A stretch of DNA of 64,000 nucleotides, taken from contig CALXKZ010000085.1 of NCBI GenBank assembly GCA_944389065.1, forward strand, positions 1 to 64,000, given 5' to 3'. The translations under genes were made by a program, and so were the position numbers. Position 1 is the first letter of the stretch, and the number at the start of each line of letters is the position of its first letter. The notes under the pieces are model-generated. The model was given only the letters and a program-made list of their open reading frames with translations. It was not told where the DNA came from and did no database searches. Below, one piece after another: positions 44,740 to 53,147 of the stretch. The stretch comes from an uncultured Spirochaetaceae bacterium. Lineage in GTDB: Bacteria; Spirochaetota; Spirochaetia; Sphaerochaetales; Sphaerochaetaceae.

Positions 44740-45857
44740 ATCTCCCTTCCTTCAGGAGAGAACAGGGACATCCTCTCCTCCTTCATGGTGACAAACACCT
44801 CATCCGATTCCCTGATGTTCTTATCAAGGAAATCCATATCGATCTCGAATGTGACAGGAGAGACACGCTCATCCATCTCGACTTCATAGCGTATGAACGA
44901 TCCAAGGTGCTGTATGATCCTCACCCTTCCCTTCATCGCCTCTGGGCTTTCCGTCTTCGATACGGCAAGCTGCTCCGGCCTTCCTCCCAGAAGCACATGG
45001 TCTCCCTTTGAAGGATTGACGTGGCATCTGGTAATAGGGATGCGGACGCTGAATGCGGCAGTATCAGGGCGTACTGTTATCGAATCATCCCCGACTTCCG
45101 TGACAGTCGACTCGAAGAAGTTCATCTTTCCGATGAAGTTGGAGACGAAGGCATTCTCCGGGTAGCTATAAAGGTCATCAGATGTGCCTATCTGCTCAAC
45201 AACACCCTTTCTCAGGACAGCAAGCCTGTCGCCGACAGCCATTGCCTCCTCCTGGTCATGTGTTACGAAGATAGTCGTTACGTTCGTAGCCTTCTGTATG
45301 CGTCTGATCTCAGCGCGCATATAGCGCCTGAGCTTTGCATCGAGATTCGCAAGAGGCTCATCAAGAAGAAGCACATCAGGGTCATAGACCAGAGCTCTGG
45401 CAATAGCGACTCTCTGCTGCTGGCCACCTGAAAGTCCTGTAGGACTTGGATTTCTTTTCAGCTCCTCCTGAAGTCCGACAAGCTCCATCACTTCTGTGAC
45501 CTTCTTCTTCACGGTCTCGTTATCGACTTTCCTGACCCTCAGGCCATATGCGACATTCTCGAATATCGTCATATGAGGATAGAGAGCAAAAGACTGGAAA
45601 ACCATGCCTATATTCCTTCTGTAAGGAGGAATGGTGGATATATCGACGTCACCATAGTACATCTTCCCCGATGATATCTCTTCGAGCCCCGCAGTCGCCC
45701 TCAGAAGCGTCGTCTTTCCGCATCCGGATGGACCAAGAAGACAGAATAGCTCTCCCGGGTTGATTGTAAAGGAAACATCCTTGAGCGCATGGACAGGGTT
45801 CTTTCCCTTCTCATCGTAGATCTTGTTGATTTTGTCATAGGTTACGCTTTTGCTCAT
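44736..45857 (-). CDS. ABC transporter ATP-binding protein, Fbp/Afu type
   Basis: Cytosolic nucleotide-binding subunit of the importer (373 residues). Walker A is GPSGCGKTTLLRATAG, the signature is LSGGQQQRVAIARAL, Walker B is VLLLDEPLANLD, and the switch His is in FVTHDQEEAMA. A C-terminal TOBE-like regulatory domain (about 245-365) follows. It lies 57 bases after the binding-protein gene and overlaps the permease. Confidence 0.94.
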   Translation of the reverse strand: MSKSVTYDKINKIYDEKGKNPVHALKDVSFTINPGELFCLLGPSGCGKTTLLRATAGLEEISSGKMYYGDVDISTIPPYRRNIGMVFQSFALYPHMTIFENVAYGLRVRKVDNETVKKKVTEVMELVGLQEELKRNPSPTGLSGGQQQRVAIARALVYDPDVLLLDEPLANLDAKLRRYMRAEIRRIQKATNVTTIFVTHDQEEAMAVGDRLAVLRKGVVEQIGTSDDLYSYPENAFVSNFIGKMNFFESTVTEVGDDSITVRPDTAAFSVRIPITRCHVNPSKGDHVLLGGRPEQLAVSKTESPEAMKGRVRIIQHLGSFIRYEVEMDERVSPVTFEIDMDFLDKNIRESDEVFVTMKEERMSLFSPEGREI

Positions 45858-45914
45858 TTTTCACTCCATTCAGGAAAAGGCCGCCGGAAGTGGCGGCCAC
45901 CACAAAATTAGTTA

Positions 45915-46901
45915 TCAGAGAAGTCCGTTGAACTGCTGTACAAGGTCTCTCTTGATCGATGCTGCCTCATCTGTGTCATATGTGAAGAACTTCATCTCCG
46001 AAAGCGCTGGCAGTCCTTCCGGTCCAGGGATCTCTGTCGATACAGGACGTCTGTTGCATTCATCGCGTACGATCTGGAATGCCTCTGTGCTTGTCATGAA
46101 GTCTATAAAGAGCTTTGCTTCCTCAGGATGCTTGCAGTTTGCAAGGATTGCAGAGCCTTCGATTCTCCTTCCTGTTCCTTCCTCTGGAAGAACGTATGCA
46201 ACAGGATCACCAGCCTGGATCTTGTTCGCGATATTGAACTCGCCTGTCACAGTGATAGCATACTCGCCTCTTGCAACCGAATCAGGACCTGCGGTTGAAG
46301 ATGCTACGAAAGTCGTGTTCTTCACAACATCGGCGACGAAGTCCATTCCATAGAGCTTGTTCATCATATAAAGCTGTGCATATGCCGATCCGCTGGATGC
46401 AGGATTCGCGAGCACGATCTCGCCCTGATACTTAGGATCTGCAAGATCAGCCCAGGATGCAGGAGCTTCCTCTGCTGTAAGCAGGTCTGTGTTGTACATT
46501 ATTGCCTGAAGAGGCATTGAAGTACCGTAGTAGCGTGGCTCATCGGATTTCTGGTCCCTGTTATCCGCATCGATCTTATCATGATTTGCCGATGTGTACG
46601 GCATGAGCATGTCATAGATCTGGTCAAGGTTCTCTGATCCCATAAGGAGAATGACATCGCCATCCGGCTTCGGCCACTCTGTCTTGACTCTTGTCACAAG
46701 ATCTCCCGATCCAGCTCTGATGATCGTCACATTGATATCAGGATAGAGCTCATTGAAAGCCTTTGTGATGCTCTCAGCCTCTCCTTCGCTTGCTGCGCTG
46801 TAGACAACAAGTTCCCTTGAACCCGATTCACTGCTTCCGCTGGCGGATACAGAGAAGATTGCAAGAAGAACGATAAGAATAAATACCAATCCTTTTTTCA
46901 T
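45915..46901 (-). CDS. ABC transporter substrate-binding protein, Fbp/Afu type
   Basis: Exported periplasmic binding protein of 328 residues. The signal peptide is MKKGLVFILIVLLAIFSVSA, and no lipobox Cys follows, so it is soluble. The mature part starts RELVVYSAASEGEAESITKA, the opening of the FbpA/AfuA/PotD-like cluster, and includes PASWADLADPKYQGEIVLAN. FbpA proteins bind ferric iron through paired tyrosines. AfuA proteins bind hexose phosphates. Which applies cannot be read directly. The promoter is TTGCTA (46950-46945), 17 bases, GATACT (46927-46922) on the minus strand, and AGAAAGGAG is a good ribosome binding site. Confidence 0.9.
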   Translation of the reverse strand: MKKGLVFILIVLLAIFSVSASGSSESGSRELVVYSAASEGEAESITKAFNELYPDINVTIIRAGSGDLVTRVKTEWPKPDGDVILLMGSENLDQIYDMLMPYTSANHDKIDADNRDQKSDEPRYYGTSMPLQAIMYNTDLLTAEEAPASWADLADPKYQGEIVLANPASSGSAYAQLYMMNKLYGMDFVADVVKNTTFVASSTAGPDSVARGEYAITVTGEFNIANKIQAGDPVAYVLPEEGTGRRIEGSAILANCKHPEEAKLFIDFMTSTEAFQIVRDECNRRPVSTEIPGPEGLPALSEMKFFTYDTDEAASIKRDLVQQFNGLL

Positions 46902-46921
46902 ACTGACTCCTTTCTGAGAAC

Positions 46922-46950
46922 AGTATCAATCAGGTATTTGCTTTTAGCAA
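46922..46950 (-). promoter_or_regulatory. Promoter of the Fbp/Afu-type transporter operon
   Basis: Minus strand TTGCTA (46950-46945), 17-base spacer, GATACT (46927-46922), about 20 bases before the ATG. Just upstream lies an A/T-rich tract (46955-46970) that could act as an UP element. Confidence 0.55.
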
Positions 46951-47006
46951 GGAATATTTTTTCTTTTTTTGCCAATTCTGACTAAAAGAAAAGAAAACAT
47001 AAATTA

Positions 47007-47894
47007 TCAGGTAAACAAAAGCTCAAGATTGTGTACGGGATCCTCAACCGTTTCCAGTATCATGTTCGCACCGCTCTCCTCTATCATATCAAGAGCATCC
47101 TTCCAGGGCATCGAAAAGCGGTCCAGGCTCTGATGGCTGTCGGAGAATATGCCTTCATGCCTGTCGGAGGGATTTGAATGGAGGTGGGTAGTCACTACCC
47201 TTCCTGTATAGAGGATCCGCTCAAGAGAGGAAAGGAAATCAAAAGAGAAGCGCTCTGCAGAGACGTAGAGATGCCCTATATCAAGAGCAAAAGAAAGTGA
47301 GGTCCTTTCCGACAGCTCTACCATCTCATCGGGATGGACAAGCATATACCCAGCTCTCGGATTGAGGTTCTCGACAGCAAGCGTCAGTCCTTTCTCACGA
47401 AGGAATCTGGAAAGCTCCTCAAGCCTTGGTATCATGCGTTCGAATGCCTCTCTGTACTGAGCTTCATGGATATAGGAAGCTGTGCATATCGATCCTTTGT
47501 CTATAGCTATGTAGTCTTTCAGCGAATCCCCGCCCATCACCTTCATCCGCTCTTCCTTATCCGAAGGGACAAGGGATGGGATGATATACCCGGGATGAAG
47601 CACAAGGATCGAGGCACCGAATACTGCAGCGGTATCGGCATCTCTCAGCATCTCTGAAAAGGACCAGGATAGAACGCTTTCGTCGCTTGATGCGAAGTTA
47701 GGGAAGAACGCACGTCTTGGGCAGAGGGAATGGACAGAAGCTGTACGTCCTATGCATACATCCCTCACTTCCTCCAGAAACGATTCGCTCATTGCATATG
47801 AAAGCTCGAATGAGATATCAGGGAAAAGAGAGAGAAGCGACTCTGCCTCCTCTCTTTTATTTATTCCTACCAGGGATATGCCCTTTACCATCAT
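47007..47894 (-). CDS. Sugar phosphate isomerase/epimerase family TIM-barrel protein
   Basis: A 295-residue TIM-barrel protein of the AP-endonuclease-2 superfamily that includes sugar isomerases and epimerases. Segments include ILVLHPGYIIPS, LTLAVENLNPRAGYMLV (a metal-ligand Glu), LSFALDIGHLYVS (Asp and His), VVTTHLHSNPSDRHEG and NMILETVED, the last with the terminal Glu ligand. The metal site is therefore complete. It overlaps the DeoR gene by 4 bases and precedes the transporter genes, so it probably processes the imported sugar derivative. Confidence 0.85.
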   Translation of the reverse strand: MMVKGISLVGINKREEAESLLSLFPDISFELSYAMSESFLEEVRDVCIGRTASVHSLCPRRAFFPNFASSDESVLSWSFSEMLRDADTAAVFGASILVLHPGYIIPSLVPSDKEERMKVMGGDSLKDYIAIDKGSICTASYIHEAQYREAFERMIPRLEELSRFLREKGLTLAVENLNPRAGYMLVHPDEMVELSERTSLSFALDIGHLYVSAERFSFDFLSSLERILYTGRVVTTHLHSNPSDRHEGIFSDSHQSLDRFSMPWKDALDMIEESGANMILETVEDPVHNLELLFT

Positions 47895-48652
47895 GCCTCC
47901 GGAGCGATTATCACCTTGACCCCAGCTTCCTCAAGCTCCGCTTTAAAATCGGCAGGAACGCTGTCTGAGACAAAGTAATCAATATCCTTCCACGGCGCAA
48001 TCTTCCCAAGTCCCTTCATCATGAGCTTCTTTCCATCTGCAAGAAGGCAGACTGTGTCAGCTGCCTTGATCATGCTTCTTTTGGTATCGGCCTCGACAAG
48101 ATTGGAGCTCCAGACGCCATCTGATGATATGGCAGAGGCCCCCATGAAGAGTATATCGGCACGGATCTCATGGAGAGTATTCTTCGTAAGCGGTCCAATT
48201 GCTCCCATCGAATAGCGCCTGAGCATCCCTGGAAGCATGATAAGCTCTACACTCTCGTCATTCATCAGGGCATTCATTGCAAGGAGTGAGCTTGTGACAG
48301 CCGTTATGTTCCGGCCCCTGAGATACTTCGCGATATGCACAGTAGTGCTTCCCGTGTCGATGATGACTGTATCACCGTCATGGAGAAGGGATGAGGCAGC
48401 CTTCGCGATGCGCTCCTTCTCCTCCGCTTCCTCCGTCATCGTATCTGTGAAGATCCTTATCAGCTTCTGGTTCTCAGCAGAGAGTGCTCCGCCATGGGTT
48501 CTTATGAGAAGCCCCTTTGCCTCCAAGCTATCGAGATCCGAACGGACAGTAACCTTTGATACTCCGAAGATACGTGTAAGCTCCTCGACATCGACGCTTT
48601 CCTTCTGGGTAAGAATCCTCAGTATTTCCTTCTTTCTCTCGACACCATTCAT
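47891..48652 (-). CDS. DeoR/GlpR-family transcriptional regulator
   Basis: A 253-residue repressor. It has an N-terminal winged helix-turn-helix (VDVEELTRIFGVSKVTVRSD) with the family's LIRTHGGAL hinge, and a C-terminal DeoR sensor domain that binds sugar phosphates (DTVIIDTGSTTVHIAKYL). It is encoded between the phosphohexomutase and the TIM-barrel gene, with an overlap, in what seems to be one operon. It is the obvious local regulator, with a phosphorylated sugar as likely effector. Confidence 0.92.
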   Translation of the reverse strand: MNGVERKKEILRILTQKESVDVEELTRIFGVSKVTVRSDLDSLEAKGLLIRTHGGALSAENQKLIRIFTDTMTEEAEEKERIAKAASSLLHDGDTVIIDTGSTTVHIAKYLRGRNITAVTSSLLAMNALMNDESVELIMLPGMLRRYSMGAIGPLTKNTLHEIRADILFMGASAISSDGVWSSNLVEADTKRSMIKAADTVCLLADGKKLMMKGLGKIAPWKDIDYFVSDSVPADFKAELEEAGVKVIIAPEA

Positions 48653-48667
48653 AGATACTCCAGGCTA

Positions 48668-50206
48668 TCAATAGTATGCGGCACCCTCTCTCACATAGCC
48701 ATCCGCGATGGATTTTACCATATCATTGTACTCCTGGCAAAGAACCGGATCGCTTGCAACGACCTCCCAGCGTGTCATTGCATCCTCGCTTCTCGATATC
48801 CTCTGCGCGACCTGGCACCAGGATGATGGGAAAGAAGAGGATGCGTCGAAATGCTCAGGAAGATTGAAGCGCATCAGCGTCGCATCGAGATCAGAGCCAT
48901 CATCCATACGCTTGATCACAGTCGCGCCCTTTGCTCTCATCGCATTCTCCACATCATCCATGATCCTCTCCATCTTCGAAGGATCCTTGAAGTTCAGAGG
49001 CCACTCACGATAGCGGTGTATTCCCTCCTGCATCCTGTGTATCCTATCGTATTTCTCCCTGTTCTCCTTATATGCCCTGGCTGATAGAAGAGCGAAGAAG
49101 AGCGTATTCTCTGTCGCGATAAGCCCCTTTGAAGGATCTGAGAGATCGACAGGGAAGTTCATATAGTAATGCGCTGACTCCTCTTCCGATACGACATACC
49201 CCTCGCTCTTATGCTCAAGAAGCTTCTCCTTTATGAATGAATGTCCGTTGCGGATTATATGGGGCTCTATGCCGCTTTTTGCGATCTCTATCACAGCAAG
49301 AGGAATAGCCTTCACATCCACAAAGCACTTAAGCTCTTCCTCATTGAAATAAGGAGCGAATATCGGCTTGATATACTCAATCAGGGCTGACATATTCAGG
49401 CCTGGGATTATCTGCGTTCCATCGGGGAACATGAGATCCATCCTGTCCCCATCCCCATCGAAGCAGAACCCAAGATCGAAGTCACCGTTCCTCATCCTTT
49501 CCCTCGCAGGAGCTATCGAGCTCTCAACGACAGGATTGGGATCGCCTGCCGGGAAAAAGCCATTGGGAACAAGGTGGGAGACAGTGACATCAGCACCGGC
49601 AGCGGTGAAAGCCATAAGGAAATCAGAGCCGCTGGAGCCTGAGAGGAACTCGGCATAGATCCTCATTCCCGATAGGCTTCCATTCCCGACTCCTGCAAGC
49701 TTCATCGAGTAATCGACAAACTCCCTCTGAAGCATAAGATAATTGAGCTTTCCCCTCTTCCTTCCTGAAGGAATACCGGCCTCGGATAGATAGTATTCCC
49801 TGATCTTCACGATACCGCCTTCCGGTCCACAGCCAGAGGCGATCGCAGCGCAGTTCCTGCCTACGAACTTGAATCCGACATACTCAGCTGGATTGTGGCT
49901 GGCTGTTATCATGACACCGCCGAATGACGGATTGGACATGCACATATAATAAAACTGGCAGGTCCCTGTCTGCAGAGGATTCACATATACATCGACTCCA
50001 GACGAAAGCAGAGCCTCTATAAGCCCTTCCATGAGCTCAGGACAGTAAAGCCTTGCGTCCCGTGCAAGAATCACAGCCTCCGTTCCTGCATTCAATGCAT
50101 AATACCGTGCTATAGCTGCAAGAACACCATCCCTTGCCTTCTCGCTCAGAACAGAATGCTTTGTCCTTATATCATATGCTTTGAACATTCCAAGGTTTTC
50201 GTCCAT
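48668..50206 (-). CDS. Phosphoglucomutase/phosphomannomutase family protein
   Basis: Alpha-D-phosphohexomutase of 512 residues. The phosphoserine loop is MITASHNPAEYVGFK, the metal loop is CFDGDGDRMDLMFP and the sugar loop is VVSEEESAHYYMNF. It moves phosphate between C1 and C6 of hexoses such as mannose or glucose. The frame begins at 50251, but ATG 50206 has GAGGAGA 5 bases upstream and matches the family start MFKAYDIRTKH. It heads the run with the DeoR regulator and the TIM-barrel protein, which supports a hexose-phosphate theme for the locus. Confidence 0.9.
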   Translation of the reverse strand: MDENLGMFKAYDIRTKHSVLSEKARDGVLAAIARYYALNAGTEAVILARDARLYCPELMEGLIEALLSSGVDVYVNPLQTGTCQFYYMCMSNPSFGGVMITASHNPAEYVGFKFVGRNCAAIASGCGPEGGIVKIREYYLSEAGIPSGRKRGKLNYLMLQREFVDYSMKLAGVGNGSLSGMRIYAEFLSGSSGSDFLMAFTAAGADVTVSHLVPNGFFPAGDPNPVVESSIAPARERMRNGDFDLGFCFDGDGDRMDLMFPDGTQIIPGLNMSALIEYIKPIFAPYFNEEELKCFVDVKAIPLAVIEIAKSGIEPHIIRNGHSFIKEKLLEHKSEGYVVSEEESAHYYMNFPVDLSDPSKGLIATENTLFFALLSARAYKENREKYDRIHRMQEGIHRYREWPLNFKDPSKMERIMDDVENAMRAKGATVIKRMDDGSDLDATLMRFNLPEHFDASSSFPSSWCQVAQRISRSEDAMTRWEVVASDPVLCQEYNDMVKSIADGYVREGAAYY

Positions 50207-50315
50207 TGTGCTCTCCTCAATCTGATGATAACAGCGAACATCCAACCTCACAACAGAAAAAGAAAGAAAAAGAAAATAAAGGCAAAATCAATCATCCACA
50301 AAGACAAAAAGAAAG

Positions 50316-50335
50316 CCCCCATCAATAGATGAGGG
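50316..50335 (-). terminator. Terminator of tRNA-Arg
   Basis: CCCCCATC-aata-GATGAGGG (one mismatch) is followed on the minus strand by GCTTTCTTTTTGTC, a clear intrinsic terminator 6 bases past the tRNA. The 50252-50310 stretch beyond it is purine-rich, with no gene seen. Confidence 0.75.
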
Positions 50336-50340
50336 ACCGA

Positions 50341-50414
50341 TACGCCCTATTGGATTCGAACCAATCACCTACTGCTTAGAAGGCAGTTGCTCTATCCAGG
50401 TGAGCTAAGGGCGC
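50341..50414 (-). tRNA. tRNA-Arg (UCU)
   Basis: Acceptor stem GCGCCCT/AGGGCGT (first pair G-U), D-arm GCTCACCTGGATAGAGC, anticodon stem-loop ACTGC-CTTCTAA-GCAGT with anticodon TCT, T-arm TTGGTTCGAATCCAA, discriminator A. No CCA is encoded. It is a single tRNA gene. Confidence 0.95.
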
Positions 50415-50425
50415 ATGACTACATG

Positions 50426-50454
50426 AAGATACATGTTTTCATGACTTTCTGCAA
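50426..50454 (-). promoter_or_regulatory. Promoter of tRNA-Arg
   Basis: Minus strand TTGCAG (50454-50449), 17-base spacer, TATCTT (50431-50426), about 11 bases before the mature tRNA 5' end. Confidence 0.6.
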
Positions 50455-50572
50455 TAGGCTTTTCAAAACTCAGACCTTATTTCATGCAATCAGACTAAGT
50501 CCAGCTACTGTGACAAGAAGCCCTGCAAGGATTGATCTTACCAACCACTCCTGCCTCTTGTGATGTGATCCA

Positions 50573-51079
50573 TCAGAGCTCAAGTCCGTAATGCTCTCCG
50601 GAAATGTACTTGCCATCGATATAGAAAAGACGGGATTCGCTTCCTTCATGGATGAATCCGTTTCTTTCATAGAAGCTTCTAGCTGTCTCATTGTCAGATC
50701 GGACAAGGACTCCGATCTTTGCAATCCCTCGGTCCTTTGCCTCTGCAATAGCGAACTCAAGAAGATGCTGTGATATGCTTCTTCCCCAGAAATCCTTCCT
50801 GACTGCAATGGCCATATAGGCTCTGTGCCTGATCCTTGCACCCTCGCCCTGCACCTTTATATCGCAGCTTCCTATGATCTTCCCGTCAGTTACTGCCACT
50901 GCGAATATGTTCCTTCCCTTGCGCATCTCCCTTATCACATACTTCTCGTCCTCAGGATCGACAGAGGAGAAGTCGGAAGCGGAGAAGGAAAGGTTATCTG
51001 TATCCCCGCCGACAACCGTCATGAATTCAATGAGAGCAGTTGCATCATCTTCGCGTATGATTCTGTAATCGATATCCAT
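50573..51079 (-). CDS. GNAT family N-acetyltransferase
   Basis: A 168-residue GCN5-related acetyltransferase. The acetyl-CoA site is in AIAVRKDFWGRSISQHLLEF, and the C-terminal strands VLVRSDNETARSFYERNGF and EGSESRLFYIDGKYISG are typical of the RimI/YjcK-like group. The substrate is unknown. TGA-TATAAT (TATAAT 51091-51086 approximately) lies 6-9 bases before the ATG and no Shine-Dalgarno is present, so the leader is very short at most. It is divergent from the aldose epimerase-like gene. Confidence 0.88.
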   Translation of the reverse strand: MDIDYRIIREDDATALIEFMTVVGGDTDNLSFSASDFSSVDPEDEKYVIREMRKGRNIFAVAVTDGKIIGSCDIKVQGEGARIRHRAYMAIAVRKDFWGRSISQHLLEFAIAEAKDRGIAKIGVLVRSDNETARSFYERNGFIHEGSESRLFYIDGKYISGEHYGLEL

Positions 51080-51141
51080 AATGCAATTATTATATCAGCT
51101 AAACCAACTCCGATGGTATATAATCATTCCAGGAGTCGAAA

Positions 51142-52002
51142 ATGATTTACGAAATAAGCAAGAATGGAACTGTGATGAAGGTTTCCTCCCTTGGCGCTGA
51201 GCCACAGAGCCTTGTGAAGGATGGTGTTGAATACATATGGAATGGAGATAAGGAATACTGGTTCCGCCATGCTCCTCTGCTTTTCCCGATGATCGGCCCG
51301 ACAAAGAATGACAAGATCAGAGCTAAGGGCAAGGAGTATTCCATGCCGAACAACGGATTTGCCAGGGATACCGAGTTCGAGCTTGTGGAAAAATGCGAGG
51401 ATATGGTGACATTCCGCCTTGAGGATTCGGAAGAGTCAAGATCGAAGTACTATCCTTATGGCTTCGTGCTTACAGCGACATATACAGTAAAGGAAGACGG
51501 CTATGAGGCGAAGGCTGAGATCAAGGCAAAGGAAGATCTATGGTATACATTCGGCTGGCATCCGGCTTTCTCCCTTGATATGAATGGCAAGGGAACCGAT
51601 CTGGAGACATACTCCGTATCATTTGAGCAGAATGAAAAACTTAATAGAAAATATGCCAAAGACGGAGTGTTTGTAATCGAAAATGATTTTGTAGTCGGGG
51701 ATGAGCTCAAACTCACACGCCAGGAGACTGACAAGGGTGCAATCATCCTTCCGGGTGTAAAGAGCCGTGAAGTTACGCTCACAAGCAGCGAAGGCGAGCA
51801 TGGGATCACGGCATTCATGGGAGATATGCCGCTCCTGACTGTATGGACATGCGCTCCAAAGCACGGGCAGTATGTCTGCATCGAGCCTATGCTCTCATTC
51901 GGAGACACTACCCGTCCTCTTGATATCGAGAAGATGGAAGAGACAACTCTTCTCAGAGGCGGAGAGAGCGTGACGTACACGAACTTCTTCAGGATTTTCT
52001 AG
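51142..52002 (+). CDS. Aldose 1-epimerase family protein (LacX-like)
   Basis: A 286-residue beta-sandwich protein of the galactose mutarotase superfamily, which interconverts sugar anomers. Landmarks are LGAEPQSLVKDGVEYIW, the substrate-binding FGWHPAFSLDM (catalytic His) and the late VCIEPMLSFGD (catalytic Glu). The sequence is closest to the LacX/YihR-like branch. TATAAT (51119-51124) and AGGAG 6 bases before the ATG give a conventional leader. The 3' end overlaps the convergent GluTR-like gene by 14 bases. Confidence 0.88.
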   Translation: MIYEISKNGTVMKVSSLGAEPQSLVKDGVEYIWNGDKEYWFRHAPLLFPMIGPTKNDKIRAKGKEYSMPNNGFARDTEFELVEKCEDMVTFRLEDSEESRSKYYPYGFVLTATYTVKEDGYEAKAEIKAKEDLWYTFGWHPAFSLDMNGKGTDLETYSVSFEQNEKLNRKYAKDGVFVIENDFVVGDELKLTRQETDKGAIILPGVKSREVTLTSSEGEHGITAFMGDMPLLTVWTCAPKHGQYVCIEPMLSFGDTTRPLDIEKMEETTLLRGGESVTYTNFFRIF

Positions 52003-53083
52003 ATATAAGCTCTGATACAGCGGCCTTCCTGATGTTCTCATATAGAGTCATACGGAGGGCCTTTTCCCTTTCCTCATCGAGCTTAAGCGATGAAAGGGCA
52101 TCGGCAGACCGCCTAAGGGAAAGAGAGGCGATACGCTCTGCGCTCTCCATCACTCCTCCTGCCCGGGCAGCTTTATCAAGCCATTCCATATATTCACTCG
52201 CAGCTTCCCCTGCCTTTTTCCTTACTGTGGTTATCACACGATCCCTCTCCGGGAGGGGAACTGACATAGAATCAATGCGGATTGCGCCGAAGGAAGAAGG
52301 AAGATCAGGAGGAGATGAAAGATCGAAAAGAAGCTTTCCTTCGACAAGAGGATAGTCATCCTCATCCAGTGTATGGTACAGCCCTGATGATGCGGACACC
52401 ACTGCATCGGATTCTCCGAGGGCCCCGCGTCTTGATTCATATGGGATATGCCTGGAGCCAGGAGGGATCAGGAAGGTCTTCGAATCATCACGCAAAGTCA
52501 TCGTGACAGTATTGAAGGGAATCAGATGCTCAGCCACAATCCTTGCGCCCTCCCCTGATCCTATTATAAGAACATTCCGTCCTTTCCCTATCCTTCTTGC
52601 AACCTCCTCAGCTATCGTTCTGTCGAAAACCTTTGTATTCATCTCGGTATGGATGCGTTTTGAGAATGCGACAGCGGACGATATGAGCTTTCTGAGATGC
52701 GGGGATGCTGTCCCCGAAAGAGAAGCAGCCTCCGCTGCAGCTGTCATCTGGCTCTGTATCGTATCCTCTCCGAAAAGCGGAGAAAGGATTCCCGATGAAA
52801 GAAGGAACATCCTCAGTATTGCTTTATCTCCCTCATATGAATACCTGAAAGCCTTCACCATGGCGGGATTGAGGGACAGAGCTCTTTCCAAAGTCTCTGC
52901 AGCGCCCCTTCCCTCTGCAATAACCTCTGCCCTATCGCATGTAAGCATGAAGACAAATGGGAAGCGGAAGCTTCTGAGAAGAACGGAATGGACATGCATA
53001 AGATAGCTCCTGTCCCTGTTCTGGAGGTGATCAAAGAGCTCTGGAGAGGATGTGAAATCTATACCGAAAGAGCAGAGTTCCAT
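51989..53083 (-). CDS. Glutamyl-tRNA reductase-like protein
   Basis: A 364-residue protein of the HemA (GluTR) family. The catalytic Cys region reads FMLTCDRAEVIAEG (usually TCNR-E). FGEDTIQSQM matches the GE-QIL-Q motif, HLRKLISSAVAFSKRIHTEM matches the LF--A----K--R--T motif, and the NADPH domain has VLIIGSGEGARIVAEHL. It is shorter and more divergent than typical GluTR (about 420) and stands alone, with no other tetrapyrrole gene in the window. It could supply 5-aminolevulinate for cobalamin/siroheme or have drifted. TATACT ends 6 bases before ATG 53083, predicting a leaderless mRNA. Confidence 0.8.
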   Translation of the reverse strand: MELCSFGIDFTSSPELFDHLQNRDRSYLMHVHSVLLRSFRFPFVFMLTCDRAEVIAEGRGAAETLERALSLNPAMVKAFRYSYEGDKAILRMFLLSSGILSPLFGEDTIQSQMTAAAEAASLSGTASPHLRKLISSAVAFSKRIHTEMNTKVFDRTIAEEVARRIGKGRNVLIIGSGEGARIVAEHLIPFNTVTMTLRDDSKTFLIPPGSRHIPYESRRGALGESDAVVSASSGLYHTLDEDDYPLVEGKLLFDLSSPPDLPSSFGAIRIDSMSVPLPERDRVITTVRKKAGEAASEYMEWLDKAARAGGVMESAERIASLSLRRSADALSSLKLDEEREKALRMTLYENIRKAAVSELISRKS

Positions 53084-53089
53084 GGAAAC

Positions 53090-53141
53090 AGTATACAGAA
53101 AACAGCGATCTATTGCAGATTATCCAAAGTACCTGTACGAT
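53090..53141. promoter_or_regulatory. Symmetric bidirectional promoter with one shared -35
   Basis: The hexamer at 53113-53118 reads TTGCAG on the plus strand and CTGCAA on the minus strand. A 17-base spacer leads to TACGAT (53136-53141) on one side and to TATACT (53095-53090) on the other. Both -10 elements end exactly 6 bases before a start codon (53148 and 53083). Confidence 0.7.
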
Positions 53142-53147
53142 TTTCCT

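Noticed and set aside
50482..50572. Hydrophobic C-terminal frame (SILAGLLVTVAGLSLIA) downstream of the GNAT gene
   Set aside because: It looks like a membrane helix but has no plausible start or ribosome binding site of its own. The longer frame overlaps the GNAT gene out of register.
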